A DNA stretch of 64,000 bases from Mangifera indica. Taxonomy: Eukaryota > Streptophyta > Magnoliopsida > Sapindales > Anacardiaceae. The position numbers were made by a program, and so were the translations under genes. The stretch lies in NCBI RefSeq assembly GCF_011075055.1, contig NC_058137.1, forward strand, positions 21,437,463 to 21,501,462, written 5' to 3'. Under the pieces are notes generated by a model. That model searched no databases, was not told the DNA's origin, and saw nothing but the letters and a program-made list of their open reading frames with translations. Shown here in pieces: positions 60,963-64,000 of the stretch (position 1 is its first letter; each line of letters starts with the position of its first letter).

Positions 60963-61406
60963 TAGGGGTTGGAAACAAGTCGAGTCGAGCCTGAACAAGG
61001 CTTGACTTGTTTTCAACTCGTTTTGGATTGGACTCGGCTGAGGTTTGGGTTTAGGCTCAACTTGGGTTCAGGTTCGGACTCATGGAACTCGCTTACTCAC
61101 ATGTTCGTGATCAGATTTGTGTTTGTTGTCTCGAGCTCATGTTCATACTCATCCAAGCTAAACTCGTTTTAAGCATGAACAAGCTCAATTTGAATCCAAT
61201 TCTATCTTTAAATAAGGTTGGAAACGATATCGTTTGCTAAGGGTTCAAACAAGTCGCGAGTCAAACACAGTTATAATTCGAGTTTGACTCAGATTCATTT
61301 CTAGTTTTACTTCCCAACTCATGCTTAGATTCGTATTCATTATCTCAAACTCGTTCAAGCTAAGTTTATTTCAAATCTAAATAAACTTACTTCAAATCTA
61401 ACCTTA
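60963..61406. mobile_element. Non-autonomous hAT-type element, copy 3
   Basis: 444 bp between perfect 8-bp target duplications CTGATAAC (60955-60962 and 61407-61414). The ends read TAGGGGTTGG and, inverted, TAAGGTTAGA. The interior is rich in CTCGAGTC/ACTCGTTT/AAGCTAA words resembling, but not collinear with, the 576/593-bp elements. A second internal start-like TAAGGGTTCAAACAAGTC at about 61238 hints at an internal repeat. There is no transposase. Confidence 0.8.
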
Positions 61407-61584
61407 CTGATAACACTCAAATGACAATTTAGTCTTAAATTAATTATGGGTAATTATAGCCATTCGTCTCAACTACAGAATGGGCCTTGTCCCAGGCACA
61501 ATTAACATTCTCATGAAATTTAAGATTATCCTCACCTAGTTAGTTATAATCACACTGCTCTGTTTTTTCTTTTTTTGTTTAAAT

Positions 61585-61745
61585 TATAATATTAATAATA
61601 GTATACATATATATTTTTTGTTATATAATTAAATATATAGATAATATATCATCATATAATTAAATATTAATTAATCATATAATAATATTTTATCTCTATT
61701 TATTTACTCAAAAATATATATACATATTGTTTTTACAATAAATAT
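61585..61745. repeat. Palindromic AT-rich MITE, copy i
   Basis: AATAGTATACATATATATTTTTT start, TATCATCATATAATTAAATA and TAATCATATAATAATATTTTAT arms, ATATATATACATATTG end. A divergent family member. Confidence 0.5.
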
Positions 61746-62538
61746 AACATATATAATAAATATATTGTATATAATAAAGATAGTAAGATAGTTGAGTAAT
61801 AGAGTGCTATATATATAGTATAATCAATTAAAATAATCGCTCATGTACCCAAAGGTTATACTTAAACCTAGACACAACAGTGAGTCGTTGTAAGTTGTGT
61901 TGGATCGGTTTTGACATAACCTATTGTATTTAGAAATCGGGTTATGCAACACAACCCAAAACCTCCCAAGTCATGCTTTACAAGCCTTTAGCAAATCCGC
62001 ATTTTGTAGTGTTGACCATAAAACAATATATTTTGTAATTGTTGAATTATTTTAAATTTTTATTATTGTTTAATAGGCATTTCCCCGAGGCCCATGACAT
62101 AGCTCACAATTTCGTGAATTGTGTCCCATTGGCCTTGTCAAAAATGGAGGGATACGGTTGCGCTTTAGGCCGGCCTGACTCCTTTATCATATTTGATTAT
62201 ACTTTTGTAATCTCATATAAACTGTGTTCTAGCCTAGTATGACATATTTCGAAATATGTATACTTATGCATATTTGTTGTCGTTGCATGTAACTCATCTC
62301 GTTGTAGACTTTGACTATTATAAGGGATATTTATAGTTGATATTTGTCTTTCTACTGATTGTGTAGATATTTATCTGTCTTTACTTTGATAATAAAGATG
62401 TCATACATATGGGTTTATTATAGAGCTTAGTTGGAGTATAGATTGAATTGATTGTTTTGATGTGGATTTTTGTGAATGTTATTGTGACTGAAGTGGGTTA
62501 AAATCCATTAGTAAGAAAATCGAGCATGAAAATTCTTC
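61746..62538. other. No gene recognised
   Basis: Mixed-composition spacer. 61860-62000 has short inverted words (GTTGTGTTG / CAACACAACC). The frame 62039-62242 has no recognisable family. Confidence 0.45.
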
Positions 62539-62546
62539 ATTTTCAC

Positions 62547-63139
62547 TAGGCCTGGATAGGATCAGAGCTTGTTCAATCTCGAAAGTTGATTCGATTTGAT
62601 TTAACTCGGTTCAAATTCGTTTGATTAAAATTCAAACCAAACTCAAATCAAAAGATTTGACTCATTTTTTAATTAGAGCCGAACTTGAGCTAAAGGGTGT
62701 TCAACTCAGTTTAACTTAAATTCAACTTAATTGAAGAATATCCCGGTGTAGTTTTTTGTGTAAATACTCTTACTCTAATTACAAGGAACTCAATTGGCAC
62801 CACAATAAGAACTCCATCAAATTATCTTTAAACCTATTTTTCACATTTTTATATTCTCTAGATTTCATTTCTGTCTTATCATCCTCTAAATAGGGAGATT
62901 ATTTTTGGAATGTTCTAACTGGATGTAGGGATGAGACGATCTCTAATTTTCAATATGGTTTAGATATAATTCGAGTCGGCTCAGTCTCAAAAGTTAATTC
63001 TACTCGATTTAGCTTGGTTTAAATTCATTTGATTAAAATTTGAACCGAACTTAAGTCAAAAAATTTAGCTCGTTTTTTAATGCGAGCCGAATTAAAGCCC
63101 AGGAGTGTTCGGGCTCGGTTCGGCCCGAATCCACCCCTA
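62547..63139. mobile_element. Non-autonomous hAT-type element, copy 2
   Basis: 593 bp between perfect 8-bp target duplications ATTTTCAC (62539-62546 and 63140-63147). The termini are TAGGCCTGGATA and, inverted, TAGGGGTGGATT. It carries the same direct repeat pair as 792-1367, in opposite orientation (about 62555-62705 and 62960-63125), around a shared centre (AATAGGGAGAT, CTATTTTTCACATTTTTATA). No coding sequence. Its right target duplication overlaps the left target duplication of the Mutator-like element that follows. Confidence 0.85.
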
Positions 63140-63149
63140 ATTTTCACAA

Positions 63150-63805
63150 GAGCAAAAGACTATTTTCTACTCAAGTTTTAGTTCAATCTCAATAATATAC
63201 TCACGACAAATGAAAAATCCAAAAATCCACCCACGCCTAAATTGTCGTTAAATATAAGGGTAAAGTCGTTATTTAATAATATTATTAAAAAATATATTTT
63301 TTATTTTATTTTCTCCCTCAGGTTTTAAAAATTAACATTTAACCTCAAACCTGAACTTTGAAAAGTAACTTCCCCCTCTCTCCCAAATCCCTAAGTTTTT
63401 TATTCATCCCTCTCTCCGGCCACTAGCAACCAATGATAGCATTGCTAGACGACGAGTGTTATCCAAATCTAGACGACTCTATCTTGTACCTCCTTCGTTG
63501 ATCCACCATTCGCCAAAGAAAATAGTCGAATTTTAGATTTGGTATCCTAGGGGGAAAAAGTAAATTTTTAAAAAAACTTAATCAAGGGAAAAATGTTAAT
63601 TTTTCAAAATAAGGAAGAAAAAAGATATAATTTTAATTATTTTAATATTACTGAAAAAGTAATGATTTTACCTTTTAACCTTAACAGAAAATTTATAGAT
63701 GTGTCTTAACAAATTAAAACTTAAATAAGTATTAAGATTTTTTATCTGTCACAGATATATATTTATTATTTCCCCAAAACTTAGGTAAGAAATTGTCCTT
63801 TTCCC
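63150..63805. mobile_element. Non-autonomous Mutator-like element
   Basis: 656 bp with termini GAGCAAAAGACTATTT and, inverted, GGGAAAAGGACAATTT, followed on both sides by TA.C.AAGTTTT. A 9-bp target duplication matches at 8 of 9 positions (TTTTCACAA 63141-63149, TGTTCACAA 63806-63814). It is built like the element at 5203-5937: AT-rich arms and a less AT-rich centre with CTCTCTCCGGCCAC (about 63411). No transposase. Confidence 0.7.
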
Positions 63806-63814
63806 TGTTCACAA

Positions 63815-64000
63815 TTTTTTCAATACCCACGATTTGCATCTACATTGCGTCTAGCCTACACTAGGAACAAATGAAGATTGGCATTAATTAAATTTTGAAA
63901 TGCACAATACGTATGGTGTGTCTTTTTGAAATTTTATATTATATTAGTTATAGATACGAGGGTAACTGAAATTTTGTACAGATGAGAGGTAATTAAAATT
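63815..64000. other. Window end, nothing recognised
   Basis: AT-rich sequence without a gene or repeat border. Confidence 0.5.

Overview
The window is nuclear DNA of a flowering plant, most likely a eudicot. It is AT-rich, its genes are split by GT-AG introns, and it carries plant-specific families (DUF247/UPF0481, an SMXL3-type Clp-like protein, a TRANSPARENT TESTA 9/CLEC16A homologue) amid typical plant transposons (Ty1/copia, Ty3/gypsy, Mutator-like, hAT, MITEs) and a decayed plant pararetrovirus. No bacterial features are present. The species cannot be fixed from sequence alone.

Layout. (1) 0-17 kb is a tandem DUF247 cluster on the minus strand: intact copies at 3642-4919 and 10732-12018, and a truncated, MITE-split pseudocopy at 14610-15180. 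A conserved upstream block is present four times (about 6.2, 12.3, 13.0 and 15.4 kb); in two copies it shows a TATA-like box and a 5'-UTR splice donor. A copia gag remnant follows each intact gene. A copia pol remnant (7.1-9.0 kb and 18.3-20.3 kb) and exon 1 of the TT9-like gene (9057-9353 and 22452-22748) were copied with the cluster, so the duplicated unit is larger than the gene itself. (2) 22.5-37.8 kb holds a TT9/GFS9 (CLEC16A-domain) gene on the plus strand. Many exons are recognisable, but it has nonsense codons, a probable frameshift, a missing exon and lost splice donors; one intron is packed with about 5 kb of retroelement debris, including a 2.4-kb inverted-repeat structure. I read it as a pseudogene. 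(3) 43458-46401 is a clean three-exon SMXL3-like gene (857 aa) with a C-terminal LDLN (EAR) motif, the best-supported gene here. (4) 48-52.5 kb contains a 1.6-kb Mutator-like foldback element with a perfect 9-bp target duplication and minisatellite arms, followed by a degenerate endogenous pararetrovirus fragment on the minus strand. (5) 52.5-64 kb is AT-rich with no recognisable gene; it holds MITEs, two hAT elements with perfect 8-bp target duplications, and another Mutator-like element whose target duplication is itself split by one of the hATs.

How the parts relate. Only the two DUF247 genes and SMXL3 look able to make full-length protein. They are not functionally linked by anything visible. 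The main biological content is genome dynamics: local duplication of a receptor-like or compatibility-type DUF247 family together with its neighbours, decay of a flavonoid/vacuole-trafficking gene at the edge of that duplication, and successive nested transposon insertions whose target duplications can still be read.
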